DNA of 48,980 nucleotides. Origin: CAYZXL01 sp964482435 (GTDB lineage Bacteria; Auribacterota; JABMQX01). The stretch lies in NCBI GenBank assembly GCA_964482435.1, contig CAYZXL010000032.1:1-48980 (forward strand), read 5' to 3'. Positions within the stretch are counted from its first letter, which is position 1, and each line of letters begins with the position of its first letter. Made by a program: the position numbers and the translations under genes. The notes beneath the pieces are model-generated. The model was not told where the DNA came from and made no database searches. It saw only the letters and a list, made by a program, of their open reading frames with translations. Below are positions 27,845-35,094 of this stretch, piece by piece.

Positions 27845-29368
27845 ATGGCTTCAAGAGCCTTAACGCTGGTGTTAGCAACAAGCATCACGATTCCCGGGCT
27901 ACTGTCTGCGGCTGATGATGTTTCGTCTCTGGCGCGGCTGACCCCGGGACGAACCGCTGCTCAGAACGCCCTCTGGATCGAAAATCCCTTGAGCGCGCGC
28001 TTCAATACCTCGAAGCAGGTTGTCGTCGCCGACGTGAAGGGGCCCGCGGTCATCACAATGATTCACTTTGCCATGCCGCAGGTTCTGAAGCTCAACCGCG
28101 ACGTTCTGCTAAAAATGCACTGGGATGGCGAGACCTCTCCGAGCGTAGATTGTCCCCTGGTTGATTTCTTTTGCGACCCGGCGGGGACGCGCGATGTCGT
28201 CAACACTGCATTGGTCAACAGGAGGCAGGGCTTCAATGCCTATTTCCCGATGCCGTTTCGTAAATCCGCGAGGATTGAGCTGGTTTATGACGGTTCCCTT
28301 GAGCCGGGCGATGAGTTGTGGCGGATCATGCCCTGTTACAGTTATGTGATGTATCAAACGGTGGACCGAATTGACGACGAGGTCGGCTATTTTCACGCCC
28401 ACTGGCGGCAGGAAGGGCTACTTCTCGGACGGCAGGACTACCTTGCTCTCGACGCCAAAGGAAAGGGCAAGTTTGTCGGCTGGAACGTAACGATTCGCTT
28501 GCCCGGCCGCCCGGGGTATCCGGTGGACGAAAACGAAAAGTTCTACATTGACGGAGAAGAAACGCCTTCCGTCGAGTTTCAGGGGTTGGAGGATTCCTTC
28601 GGATTCAGTTGGGGCTTCCCGCCGACGGAAAACATATTTCCGCTGACCGGTTACTTCCCGTTCTTCAAGGGAGCGATGGGCTACCGCTTCTTCATTAACG
28701 ATGCGATTAGCTTTGAGAAGTCCCTGCAGGTGACAATTGGGTTTGGAAAGAACGAGGACCCGTTTTTCCGCTCGCAGTTCTCAAAGCCCGGGAATGAACT
28801 TCAGTTATCGAGCACAGCTTACTGGTATCAGACCGAGCCTCATTCGCCACTGCCGCCAGTGCCAGCCGCCCCAGAGCGGGTTCCTGCGCCAGAGGTCGCG
28901 TTCTGGCCGCACGAGGAGAAATTGCCTTCAGCGGAGGAACTGCGGAATCGAGGCGTCTGTCTGCTCATGCTTTGCGGGCACAAGGAGAAGGAAGTCATCT
29001 TTGCCGAAGAGGGATATGCCGCCGCAGTCAAAAAGGGCTACGCATACGATGGGTGGAGTCCGCCCGTCTATCACTGCCGGGCAAGCGACGAGGAAGTGGA
29101 GATTGAGCTGACCGTTCCCGAACGAGCCACGGGCATGGTGCGGTTGTTCATGATGGACCCGGACAGCTTTCAGGGCGGCCGGAAGCAGACCATATCCGTC
29201 GGGAAGAAATCTCTCGGCCTCATTGAGAACTTTCAGGAAGGGCGGTGGCTCGAGCACACGCTGACCGAGGAAGAAACAGCAGACGGGAAGGTCTTGATCA
29301 GGGCTGCCAATGCCCGACAGGGTTCCAACGCCGTTATCTCAGTTATTGAGTCGCTGAAAGAGAAGTAG
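27845..29368 (+). CDS. DUF2961 / GH172-like secreted protein
   Basis: 507 residues with a signal peptide (1-23). The central part matches the DUF2961 family (now including glycoside hydrolase family 172). It runs SLARLTPGRTAAQNALW, then GPAVITMIHF, 'LLKMHWDGETSPSVDCPLVDFF', 'NAYFPMPFRKSARIEL' and 'YFHAHWRQE', then the jelly-roll strands ending near 'LTGYFPFFKGAMGYRFFI'. Known GH172 enzymes act on fructofuranose- or arabinofuranose-containing glycans. A C-terminal extension of about 150 residues (after the Pro-rich linker at about 335-350) is not recognised. GGAGG precedes the ATG. It is last in the plus-strand sugar cluster, 158 bp after the isomerase, suggesting joint use of a furanoside. 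Confidence 0.85.
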   Translation: MASRALTLVLATSITIPGLLSAADDVSSLARLTPGRTAAQNALWIENPLSARFNTSKQVVVADVKGPAVITMIHFAMPQVLKLNRDVLLKMHWDGETSPSVDCPLVDFFCDPAGTRDVVNTALVNRRQGFNAYFPMPFRKSARIELVYDGSLEPGDELWRIMPCYSYVMYQTVDRIDDEVGYFHAHWRQEGLLLGRQDYLALDAKGKGKFVGWNVTIRLPGRPGYPVDENEKFYIDGEETPSVEFQGLEDSFGFSWGFPPTENIFPLTGYFPFFKGAMGYRFFINDAISFEKSLQVTIGFGKNEDPFFRSQFSKPGNELQLSSTAYWYQTEPHSPLPPVPAAPERVPAPEVAFWPHEEKLPSAEELRNRGVCLLMLCGHKEKEVIFAEEGYAAAVKKGYAYDGWSPPVYHCRASDEEVEIELTVPERATGMVRLFMMDPDSFQGGRKQTISVGKKSLGLIENFQEGRWLEHTLTEEETADGKVLIRAANARQGSNAVISVIESLKEK

Positions 29369-29507
29369 CGGACCCGGGGGCGTGCCGCTGAATAAAGTGA
29401 TCCACGTGTCACCCGCCTATCGCTCTGCGAGCTATCCGGGGCGCAGAAGCCTCTCCTGGCGACGCGGATTACCCTTCCTCTCATCCGCAGAACGGTGCGT
29501 TCACGAC

Positions 29508-29542
29508 GAGAACACCGTTTGGAATCTCCTGCCGGTGTTCTC
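29508..29542. terminator. Candidate bidirectional hairpin between convergent genes
   Basis: GAGAACACCG (29508-29517) and CGGTGTTCTC (29533-29542) form a perfect 10-bp stem with a 15-base loop, placed between the ends of the GH172-like gene and the gas-vesicle locus. AACGGTG at 29491-29497 can instead pair with CACCGTT at 29513-29519, an alternative fold. No long T-run follows, so intrinsic termination is only likely, not certain. Confidence 0.45.
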
Positions 29543-29550
29543 AATATGAG

Positions 29551-29877
29551 CTATCCTGCCTGACTCCGGCTGGTAACGGGCGCAGCGCTCTCCAACTTTG
29601 CGAGCCTCTGCTCGATGCCTGCGACGGAATCTGCGAGGCGGTCACGCTCCGCGCTCGAGCGGAAAGCCGGGTTGTTCGCCCACCAATCCAGGCCAATCTC
29701 CCTTGCTTTCTCGACGGAGCAGATGACCAGGCGAATCTGAATAGTCAGCAGTTCTACTTCAACCAGCTTTATCCGAATATCACCGGCGATGACGATTCCC
29801 TTGTCGAGTATCCGTTCGAGGAGGTCAGCGAGCGTTGTCGCCGCAACGGAGTGCACAGGGGAAGCTTGACCGGACAT
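29551..29877 (-). CDS. gvpJ: Gas vesicle GvpA-family protein, GvpJ-like
   Basis: 108 residues. Positions about 14-66 match the GvpA/GvpJ/GvpM core: TTLADLLERILDKGIVIAGD, then IRIKLVEVELLTIQIRLVI and a 'SVEKAREIGLDWW' helix. The extended charged tail (about 67-108) is typical of GvpJ-type minor shell proteins rather than the short major GvpA. Such paralogues are needed in small amounts for shell nucleation or tip assembly. GAGGAG lies eight bases before the ATG. It is the last gene of the locus, 12 bp after gvpK. The J letter is by similarity of layout; M or S naming cannot be excluded. Confidence 0.85.
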   Translation of the reverse strand: MSGQASPVHSVAATTLADLLERILDKGIVIAGDIRIKLVEVELLTIQIRLVICSVEKAREIGLDWWANNPAFRSSAERDRLADSVAGIEQRLAKLESAAPVTSRSQAG

Positions 29878-29889
29878 GTTCGTTTCTCC

Positions 29890-30270
29890 TCACAAAAGCC
29901 TGCCAAGGGGGCCGAGGTCGAGATTGAGGTCCTCCTCTTCCAGGCCGAACTCTTTTCGCAGCCTCTCGATCGTCTGAGCCTGCTGCATCAAGGTCAATCC
30001 AATTCTCTCGACCTCAGCGTCGGTGAGGGAGCCGGAGTCCATCCGCCGGATTGCCTGTCGCTCGAGGAGCTCGTGAAGGAGTTTGACAAGTGTCAGGACA
30101 AGCTGTCCGAGCCCATTCTTGACCTTGTTCTCGTCGAGGTTTATTCGTGCCCGCTGCGTTTCTTCTGGCTGACGGGTGAACGGACCCCAGCCCTCCTCCA
30201 GCACTTTAGCAAATCCGCTTAAATCTCTGGACTCCACTCGAGTCTCTTCGCGAGCGTTCATTGATGACAT
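29890..30270 (-). CDS. gvpK: Gas vesicle protein GvpK
   Basis: 126 residues. It contains the GvpK signature ARINLDENKVKNGLGQLVL, then LVKLLHELLERQAIRRM, the 'GSLTDAEVERIGLTLM' helix and the C-terminal 'EEDLNLDLGPLGRLL', closely matching the family from end to end. GvpK is an essential accessory protein of gas vesicle assembly in many clusters; its exact biochemical role is unsettled. The ATG at 30270 has GGGAG just upstream; a second Met three codons in is possible. It lies between two GvpA-family paralogues, a common arrangement. Confidence 0.95.
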   Translation of the reverse strand: MSSMNAREETRVESRDLSGFAKVLEEGWGPFTRQPEETQRARINLDENKVKNGLGQLVLTLVKLLHELLERQAIRRMDSGSLTDAEVERIGLTLMQQAQTIERLRKEFGLEEEDLNLDLGPLGRLL

Positions 30271-30360
30271 TTACTCCCGAACAAGGAAGCGAGCGTTCTG
30301 TCTGCCACTTCCGAATGCGAGACCTTCCAGAATACAAAGTCTGTATGCGCGGATGCCCAC

Positions 30361-30567
30361 TCACCATTCGCCGACGGCCAACGGCATCTTCGCCTCCCGC
30401 GCAGTCTCAATGGAAGTCAATACAATCTGAAGACCCAGATAGACCAGGTCAATGTCCGCGACCGATATAGCGATTTCCCCAACCACGACCGCACCCTTGT
30501 TGAGAACACGGTCGAGGGCCTCGCAGAGAGATACATGTTCGTTATCGTCGAACGAAGGATCAAGCAT
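30361..30567 (-). CDS. Gas vesicle GvpA-family minor protein
   Basis: 68 residues with the GvpA-family fold: SLCEALDRVLNKGAVVVGE, then IAISVADIDLVYLGLQIVLTS and 'IETAREAKM'. The 'NKGAVVVGE.. ISVADIDLVYLGL' wording resembles GvpS/GvpM/GvpJ-type paralogues more than the major GvpA (35094). It probably contributes to nucleation or the conical tips. AGGAGGTG lies five bases before the ATG at 30567. The gap to the next gene, gvpK, is 90 bp, the largest inside this half of the locus. Confidence 0.85.
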   Translation of the reverse strand: MLDPSFDDNEHVSLCEALDRVLNKGAVVVGEIAISVADIDLVYLGLQIVLTSIETAREAKMPLAVGEW

Positions 30568-30650
30568 CAATTCACCTCCTGACCACTGACTTACATCGCT
30601 CGATGCCGCGGGCCTCAGCCGGTGCCGACACCCTCATGTCACGCCGGAAA

Positions 30651-30968
30651 TTATGCCTTCGCGTGTTCTTCCTGCTTGACGGGGACGCCTGGCTCACTTA
30701 CCTGTCCCTCAGCCTCGAGGTCCTCACCCTCAATCTCGGTCCCGCGGCCCTCTATCTTGTCGAGTCGGTCGAGGAGCGTTTTTTGTCTCGCACCGAACTC
30801 CGCCTCGGTGATTTTCCCCGCCTCCAGCATCCTGTAAAGGTCGCTCAGCTCGGCGGTGATGGCGTCGGCCTCATGGTCGAGTTCCTGGTGAGCCGCATTG
30901 TGTATTTCGCGTGCGACCCAGTGAATTCCCCGCAGCGGCAGGAGCAGAATATCGTCGAGAATAAACAC
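30651..30968 (-). CDS. gvpG: Gas vesicle protein GvpG
   Basis: 105 residues starting MFILDDILLLPLRGIHWVAR, the characteristic GvpG opening. A helix follows (EIHNAAHQELDHEADAITAE) and then 'LSDLYRMLEAGKITEAEFGARQKTLLDRLD', shared by GvpG proteins. The acidic, Glu-rich tail is variable in the family. GvpG is a small accessory protein of assembly, usually encoded beside GvpF/L as here. The start codon is GTG, with AGGGGG four bases ahead. The gene begins 24 bp after the GvpF/L stop. Confidence 0.95.
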   Translation of the reverse strand: MFILDDILLLPLRGIHWVAREIHNAAHQELDHEADAITAELSDLYRMLEAGKITEAEFGARQKTLLDRLDKIEGRGTEIEGEDLEAEGQVSEPGVPVKQEEHAKA

Positions 30969-30992
30969 CTTTCCCCCTTCACATCCGCAGGC

Positions 30993-31748
30993 TCACACCT
31001 TCAGGTCAACATCCACGAAGTTGTAAGGCGCCCACGGGCCGTTGTAGTCGAATGCGAAGTTATTGTCGAACCGCTTTGCGGCCTGAAAAACTCCGGCTTC
31101 GAACTCGGTCTGAGCGTCCCGCCCAACGAGGCACGCGAGGTTCATGACTTCTCTTTCACTGCGGCACGGATTGCGCTTGATCTCGAAGCAGCGAGGTGCG
31201 AGGATTTCCTCCACGTCTCGAGTGCGAGCCTCGCGGTCCTCGTTGAGGATTCGCTCGAACATCCGGCCGAGCTCGATCCGGTCTTCGTGAGAGGGTTCGC
31301 GGTTCGTCCCAAAAAGTCTATCGCGGGCAGCACGCAGCTCGGGGTGGGTGTTGACGAAATACTCAAAGATGTTTGGAACGTCCCACGTAACTCGCAATCC
31401 CATTTCCGCCTTGGCGGCCACCCGCTGAAGTTGTTCGAGAAAAATTTCCGCTTTCTGAGAAAGAATCTCCTCGACGGCTTCGATGCTGTCGGCAATTGTC
31501 CCGAAGCGCACAGGAAGCACGGTGTTTTCCTTCACGAGGCGCCTCAGCACGTCCTGGTGGGCGGCGAGATGCCGGCGCTCGGGTCGAATCTTACCGTTGG
31601 CGACGTCGCTGACCACGGCCGACAGCCGCCCTTCTGAGACCGTGTAAAGAAGACCTCCGTCAATCCCCGAAAGGCCGGACATCCACTCCACAGATGCCGG
31701 CATCACCGCGTAAATGTACTTGCTGCTCGTTTTCTCTCCCACGGTCAT
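30993..31748 (-). CDS. Gas vesicle GvpF/GvpL protein, copy 1
   Basis: 251 residues, the usual GvpF/L length. The N-terminal ferredoxin-like domain begins YIYAVMPAS and contains 'GLLYTVSEGRLSAVVSDV'. The middle has 'LRRLVKENTVLPVRFGTI', the best conserved stretch of the family. The C-terminal domain ends with 'NFAFDYNGPWAPYNFVDVDL', the GPWxPYNFV motif. GvpF/L proteins bind GvpA and are thought to prevent its aggregation before assembly. It is one of three members here and the most canonical. A GAGAGGA lies 11 bases before the ATG. Confidence 0.95.
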   Translation of the reverse strand: MTVGEKTSSKYIYAVMPASVEWMSGLSGIDGGLLYTVSEGRLSAVVSDVANGKIRPERRHLAAHQDVLRRLVKENTVLPVRFGTIADSIEAVEEILSQKAEIFLEQLQRVAAKAEMGLRVTWDVPNIFEYFVNTHPELRAARDRLFGTNREPSHEDRIELGRMFERILNEDREARTRDVEEILAPRCFEIKRNPCRSEREVMNLACLVGRDAQTEFEAGVFQAAKRFDNNFAFDYNGPWAPYNFVDVDLKV

Positions 31749-31836
31749 GCTTACTCAAATCCTCTCACACGCGGTAGGCAACGCGAAAAAATGGCGAGAA
31801 GGTCTTTCACCGTCGGTCATTTCCGCGCTGCAGTTA

Positions 31837-32034
31837 TCACTTTCGTGCACGTTCTAACATCTCGTCTGACAAAACATGCGGCGCTTTCACCAGCTTGACT
31901 GCTCGGAGGTGGGCATCCTCAGTCCGAATCTCGAGAAGCGCGCCGCAAGCAAAGCACTTGACCTGCCCCTCAAAGTTGTCATAGACAATGTCCAGGTCCA
32001 CCTTGTGCCCGCATGAAAGACAGTTAATTTTCAT
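31837..32034 (-). CDS. Small zinc-ribbon protein in gas vesicle locus
   Basis: 65 residues. Cys-x2-Cys near the start (NCLSCGHKVDL) and a second Cys-x2-Cys (VKCFACGALLEI) form a one-finger zinc ribbon. A helix-prone tail with Lys/Arg and Glu follows. It is cytoplasmic. No catalytic domain is seen, so a nucleic-acid- or protein-binding adaptor is the simplest idea. GGAGAG precedes the ATG, 12 bp after the stop of the small gene before it. The position inside the gvp operon suggests a role in vesicle assembly or its control, but that is inference. Confidence 0.75.
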   Translation of the reverse strand: MKINCLSCGHKVDLDIVYDNFEGQVKCFACGALLEIRTEDAHLRAVKLVKAPHVLSDEMLERARK

Positions 32035-32046
32035 CTGGTGCTCTCC

Positions 32047-32295
32047 TCACTTTCTCCCGGACAGAGCCGACGGTGGAAGAACTCTCAATCGCTCCGCAGC
32101 GTGCTCGAATCGTCCCGTCCACTGGCGGTTGAGCCAGGCGCGTCTTACCTGACCCTGAAGTCGTCGGGTCTCCTCGTGGATGACGCGCCCTTGATCCAGG
32201 TCACTCGCCGTAGCGCCGGTGGAATGCGCGCAGGAACGAAATCCTTTCACGTGCCGGCTTGTCCGAACGTTGTCCGAAGTCCTCAGCGTCAGCAT
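32047..32295 (-). CDS. Small protein of unknown function
   Basis: 82 residues, basic, unrecognised. The main support is positional. GAGGAG lies exactly eight bases before the ATG at 32295; the gene fills the gap between its neighbours on the same strand (14 bp after one stop, 12 bp before the next start); and codon use looks plausible. The sequence has an amphipathic middle (DQGRVIHEETRRLQGQVRRA) but no motif. The opposite strand carries a similar-length open frame without a good ribosome site. It could also be non-coding. Confidence 0.45.
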   Translation of the reverse strand: MLTLRTSDNVRTSRHVKGFRSCAHSTGATASDLDQGRVIHEETRRLQGQVRRAWLNRQWTGRFEHAAERLRVLPPSALSGRK

Positions 32296-32309
32296 CGGTA
32301 AAGCTCCTC

Positions 32310-32639
32310 TCAATATCGGATTTTGAAGCCCCGCGCGGCGGAGCCCTGTTCCGGCTCAGGTTTTTCCTCGGATGCCCCTGCGGGATCACTTTGGTCGTCT
32401 TTCTTGACGCCCACGACTCGCAGCAGCTCCTCCTTTTCCTCCTCGATTTCCTGGAAACGGGCTTCGATGTTTTCTACCCGGTGCAGAGCGCTGTCTCTTT
32501 CTTTCCCGCGGCGTGCTTTCTCCATCTCAAGGACGGTGATCCGCATGAACGCCCTGTGGGGGACCGATTTCTGGTCAACATTTCCGGAAAGCGTCCGTAT
32601 GTCCTGCAAGCCTCGAACGTTTCTTTTGGGGATAGCCAT
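32310..32639 (-). CDS. Conserved-looking gvp-locus protein of unknown function
   Basis: 109 residues. It opens MAIPKRNVRGLQDIRTLSGN, then 'HRAFMRITVLEMEKARRGKERDSALHRVENIEARFQEIEEEKEELLRVVG', a strongly predicted coiled coil with heptad-like Leu/Ile/Val spacing. A disordered Glu/Pro-rich tail ends RGFKIRY. I have the impression that similar short proteins accompany GvpN in some proteobacterial-type clusters, but no family name is claimed. AAGGAG lies seven bases before the ATG. It directly follows gvpN. An adaptor or scaffold for the vesicle surface is possible. Confidence 0.75.
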   Translation of the reverse strand: MAIPKRNVRGLQDIRTLSGNVDQKSVPHRAFMRITVLEMEKARRGKERDSALHRVENIEARFQEIEEEKEELLRVVGVKKDDQSDPAGASEEKPEPEQGSAARGFKIRY

Positions 32640-32679
32640 CTCTTCGCTCCTTCACGCTTTTGCGACTAATCTTGATGCG

Positions 32680-33645
32680 TCATGTCCGCTGCGCGCAAAC
32701 CTTTCGAATCACCTCATCCACCTTCTTGGGCATCAGCGACAGGCCGTCGCGGGTGACCTTTGCAGTATCCACGTTCAGCACGTCCCGACATACCCACTGG
32801 AAGACCGGGTCGGTCATTCGGGCATGGCCGTTTTTGTGGGCGAGAATTCGTGCGATAGCAATGCACGCCCTTATGGTGGGGCGGTGATTGTTGACTCCGA
32901 CGCCCCGCAGTTCCCTCACAACGTCCACGATTGTCTCGGCGTCGGCCTTTGCTATTCCCGACTTCGCCGTCGCAATCTGAATCTCAGTCTCTCGGTCGTA
33001 ATGGCCAAGCTGGATGGTGATGAGCCTGTCCATCAGCGCATCCTGGGTCTTGTGAGTGCCAGCGTACTCCTCCGGATTCGAGGTGAAGATTGCCCGGAAT
33101 TGCGGGTGGACCTCTAAATAGGCTTCTCCGGTTGCCCGGAGCTTCGGCAGATTGAGAATCTTTTCCTCCAGGACGCTCAGGAGTGCGTTATTCGCTTCGG
33201 GCCTCGAACGCGTGAACTCATCGTAGATGAGGGTGCATCCCCTCTGGCAGGCCGTCGTGAGCCGGTTGTCCACCCAGAGGGTGCTCGAGTTCTCCTCGGT
33301 CTTCATAACGGAATGAATGAAATTGTCAATCAGCCGGTACTTCCTGTATCCGGCTTCCTTTCCAATGAGATCGGAGCTCCCGAATTCGTCGTCGCCATGG
33401 ATAAGGGTGACCGGGCGACCAAGCTGCGCCGCAACGTGAAATGCCAGAGTCGTCTTCCCGGTCCCAGCAGGCCCCGCGAAATGGACCGGATAGCCGACCT
33501 CGAGGTAAGCCAACGCCCTGTTCGTAATCTCCTCCACGCAGGGAGTGTTGACAAACTCATTGCTCGGCTCCGGCACGACGTTATCGTCGTCGGCCTGAAT
33601 CCGCACGATCCGGGCGAGGGCCGTGCTGTCATTGTCGCCGTTCAT
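32680..33645 (-). CDS. gvpN: Gas vesicle AAA ATPase GvpN
   Basis: 321 residues, the MoxR/GvpN branch of AAA+ ATPases. Walker A is GPAGTGKT (58-65). Walker B is in CTLIYDEFTRSRPEANNALL, and sensor-type FTSNPEEYAGTHKTQDALMDR follows. The 'IHGDDEFGSSDLIGKEAGY' loop is characteristic of GvpN. GvpN promotes growth of the vesicle shell to full width and length; it works with GvpA and, in cyanobacteria, is encoded next to gvpC. AAAGGAG lies seven bases before the ATG at 33645. The start overlaps the stop of the zinc-finger gene (ATGA), giving translational coupling. The longer upstream frame is that gene's shadow. Confidence 0.96.
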   Translation of the reverse strand: MNGDNDSTALARIVRIQADDDNVVPEPSNEFVNTPCVEEITNRALAYLEVGYPVHFAGPAGTGKTTLAFHVAAQLGRPVTLIHGDDEFGSSDLIGKEAGYRKYRLIDNFIHSVMKTEENSSTLWVDNRLTTACQRGCTLIYDEFTRSRPEANNALLSVLEEKILNLPKLRATGEAYLEVHPQFRAIFTSNPEEYAGTHKTQDALMDRLITIQLGHYDRETEIQIATAKSGIAKADAETIVDVVRELRGVGVNNHRPTIRACIAIARILAHKNGHARMTDPVFQWVCRDVLNVDTAKVTRDGLSLMPKKVDEVIRKVCAQRT

Positions 33646-34034
33646 GCTACCGCTCCTTTCTGACTCTCCATTCGATGGGGACCTTCTGGTTCCGCCGCTG
33701 CGCGAAGCCATCCTCGGCCGCGACATCTCAAACAGGCCATCGCCGGAGCGGAGAGGTCGTCCCCCCCACCTCTGCACGTAGGGCATACAACGGTTGGCCC
33801 TGCCTCTGCAGGGCCGAAGCCTGTGCCGCGGCAGACAGTGCACGTTAGTCTCTTTATTGCCCCGGTGCCTTTGCAATGAGCACAGCGGGCGTACGGTGCC
33901 TGGACCACCACCGTTCTTCTCCCTCCGCATACGCTGCAGGCCGAGAGACGAGACATTATGCCGAACCGGTCTTTCCCTCGGCCCGCACAGAAAGAGCAGC
34001 GCACCTCACGCGTTCTTCGCTCCTCGATGACCAT
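33642..34034 (-). CDS. DnaJ-type Cys-rich zinc-finger protein without J domain
   Basis: 130 residues. There are repeated CxxCxGxG-like elements: CSFCAGRGKD, CSVCGGRRT, CAHCKGTGA, CTVCRGTGF, CPTCRGGGDD and CLRCRGRGW, the cysteine-rich zinc-binding module of DnaJ/Hsp40. The J domain that recruits DnaK and the C-terminal substrate domains are absent. It probably binds unfolded client protein or acts as a disulfide/zinc scaffold. It is translationally coupled to gvpN by an ATGA overlap and follows the repeat protein, so a chaperone role for shell proteins is the best guess. GGAGG lies six bases before the ATG at 34034; a GTG one codon earlier is possible. Confidence 0.85.
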   Translation of the reverse strand: MVIEERRTREVRCSFCAGRGKDRFGIMSRLSACSVCGGRRTVVVQAPYARCAHCKGTGAIKRLTCTVCRGTGFGPAEAGPTVVCPTCRGGGDDLSAPAMACLRCRGRGWLRAAAEPEGPHRMESQKGAVA

Positions 34035-34064
34035 CACCTGCCTCCCTCCCGGTTCGCCTGGCGC

Positions 34065-34769
34065 CTAAGGGCTTTGGCGGCGCTTCTTCCCCTTTCCGGC
34101 TCGGGCCGCTGGCCGCATCCCTCTGTCTTCCTTGACCTCAGACACCACCTCCTCCTTGGCGCTCCGCGCCGCGTCGCTCCTTCCTGGACGTTCGGCGACC
34201 TCCGCGGGTCGGCGTCCGGTCGAAGTCACTCCGAACCAGGCGCCGTGGGCCCCGGCTATGTCAACGCCGAAATCCTGCCTGAGGCCGGCGACGGTCCTCT
34301 TCAAATCCGACACTGCCAGCCTCACGCCTTTCGTAAACGCCGAGACGTCGGCTCTTGTCTTCCCTGCCATTTCGGCATGGGCGTCCCGGAACAGGTCGTG
34401 CATCCCCGAGACGGACTTCTTCAAGTCCTTCACCGACTTCCTCAAGCCTTTCGTAAACGCCAGGCGATTGGATTCGGCTCTCCTCGCCATTTCGCCCTGG
34501 ACATCCCTGAAACTGCTCTGCATCTCAGACGTCGCGCGCCTGAGTTCTGAAGCGGAATGCTCGATGTTCTTAACCACTGCTGAACGGTCGGCTTCTCCTC
34601 TTTTCGCCATCTCTGCGCGGGCGCCGCGGAAACCTCCTCGCATTCTGAAGACGTTGTTCCTGAGGTCTTTTGCTCCGCGTGCCAACCCATCAACGAGCGC
34701 TTCCCGAGCCATGTGTAAAGCGCTAATCTCGCCGTGAAGCCGCGTCATATCTTCAGTCAGACCACCCAT
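34065..34769 (-). CDS. 40-residue-repeat protein, candidate GvpC
   Basis: 234 residues. After an N-terminal helix, four head-to-tail repeats of exactly 40 residues run from about residue 24 to 182 (the last incomplete). Shared positions are A-[FV]-x-K-G at the start, [DE]-L-[KR] near 12, a central Met or Leu at 20, Phe at 24 and 'xEMA' near 30-32. All are helical with no Pro or Gly breaks. The tail is basic and disordered. GvpC of cyanobacteria is built from 33-residue helical repeats and wraps the shell; haloarchaeal GvpC repeats are longer. The gene directly after gvpA is the classic gvpC position. The M codon at 34769 has AAGGAG seven bases ahead; one six bases upstream overlaps that site. 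Sequence similarity to known GvpC is not established here. Confidence 0.7.
   Translation of the reverse strand: MGGLTEDMTRLHGEISALHMAREALVDGLARGAKDLRNNVFRMRGGFRGARAEMAKRGEADRSAVVKNIEHSASELRRATSEMQSSFRDVQGEMARRAESNRLAFTKGLRKSVKDLKKSVSGMHDLFRDAHAEMAGKTRADVSAFTKGVRLAVSDLKRTVAGLRQDFGVDIAGAHGAWFGVTSTGRRPAEVAERPGRSDAARSAKEEVVSEVKEDRGMRPAARAGKGKKRRQSP
34341..34700 (-). repeat. 120-bp tandem repeats in the candidate gvpC
   Basis: Three full 120-bp coding repeats (34700-34581, 34580-34461, 34460-34341), followed by a fourth partial one to about 34230. DNA identity is visible: GCCTTTCGTAAACGCC (plus strand) begins at 34326 and again at 34446, exactly 120 bp apart. The first two units have diverged more. 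Confidence 0.8.
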
Positions 34770-34875
34770 AGTCATTCTCCTTGTGTCTCCTCATGCTGAA
34801 ACCGCGTTGTCCTCTGCCGGGCGGGGGCCGCAATGCGGTCCCCGCCAGACATTGGAAAGTCTTGTTCGTTCAGCC

Positions 34876-35094
34876 TTATGCCGGAGCGGCCGCGCTTGCC
34901 GTCAAGCCAATGGCTTCGGCATACTTCAGATACGTCTCGACCGAAGCGATGACTATACGTGCTTCGATGGACAGCAGCTCGATCCCGACGAGGGCCACCT
35001 TCACCCATGCATCAATGACGATGCCCTTGTCCAGAATGCGATCCACGACCTCCGCCAGACTGGACGAGTCTGTTGACTTCTGAACCTGTGCCAT
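34876..35094 (-). CDS. gvpA: Major gas vesicle shell protein GvpA
   Basis: 72 residues, the canonical GvpA length. The hydrophobic core reads SLAEVVDRILDKGIVIDAWV, then KVALVGIELLSIEARIVIAS and 'VETYLKYAEAIGL', which match GvpA across helix 1, the beta-hairpin and helix 2. GvpA polymerises into the ribbed, gas-permeable protein shell. AGGAGG lies six bases before the ATG. Of the three GvpA-family genes in the locus this is the only one with the standard major-protein sequence, and it opens its operon behind a separate promoter region, consistent with high expression. Confidence 0.97.
   Translation of the reverse strand: MAQVQKSTDSSSLAEVVDRILDKGIVIDAWVKVALVGIELLSIEARIVIASVETYLKYAEAIGLTASAAAPA

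Noticed and set aside
30603..31637. 344-codon plus frame opposite gvpG and gvpF/L
   Set aside because: The minus strand encodes well recognised Gvp proteins with ribosome sites.
33646..33930. N-terminal extension of gvpN
   Set aside because: It is the zinc-finger gene read in another frame; the ATG at 33645 with AAAGGAG is the true start.
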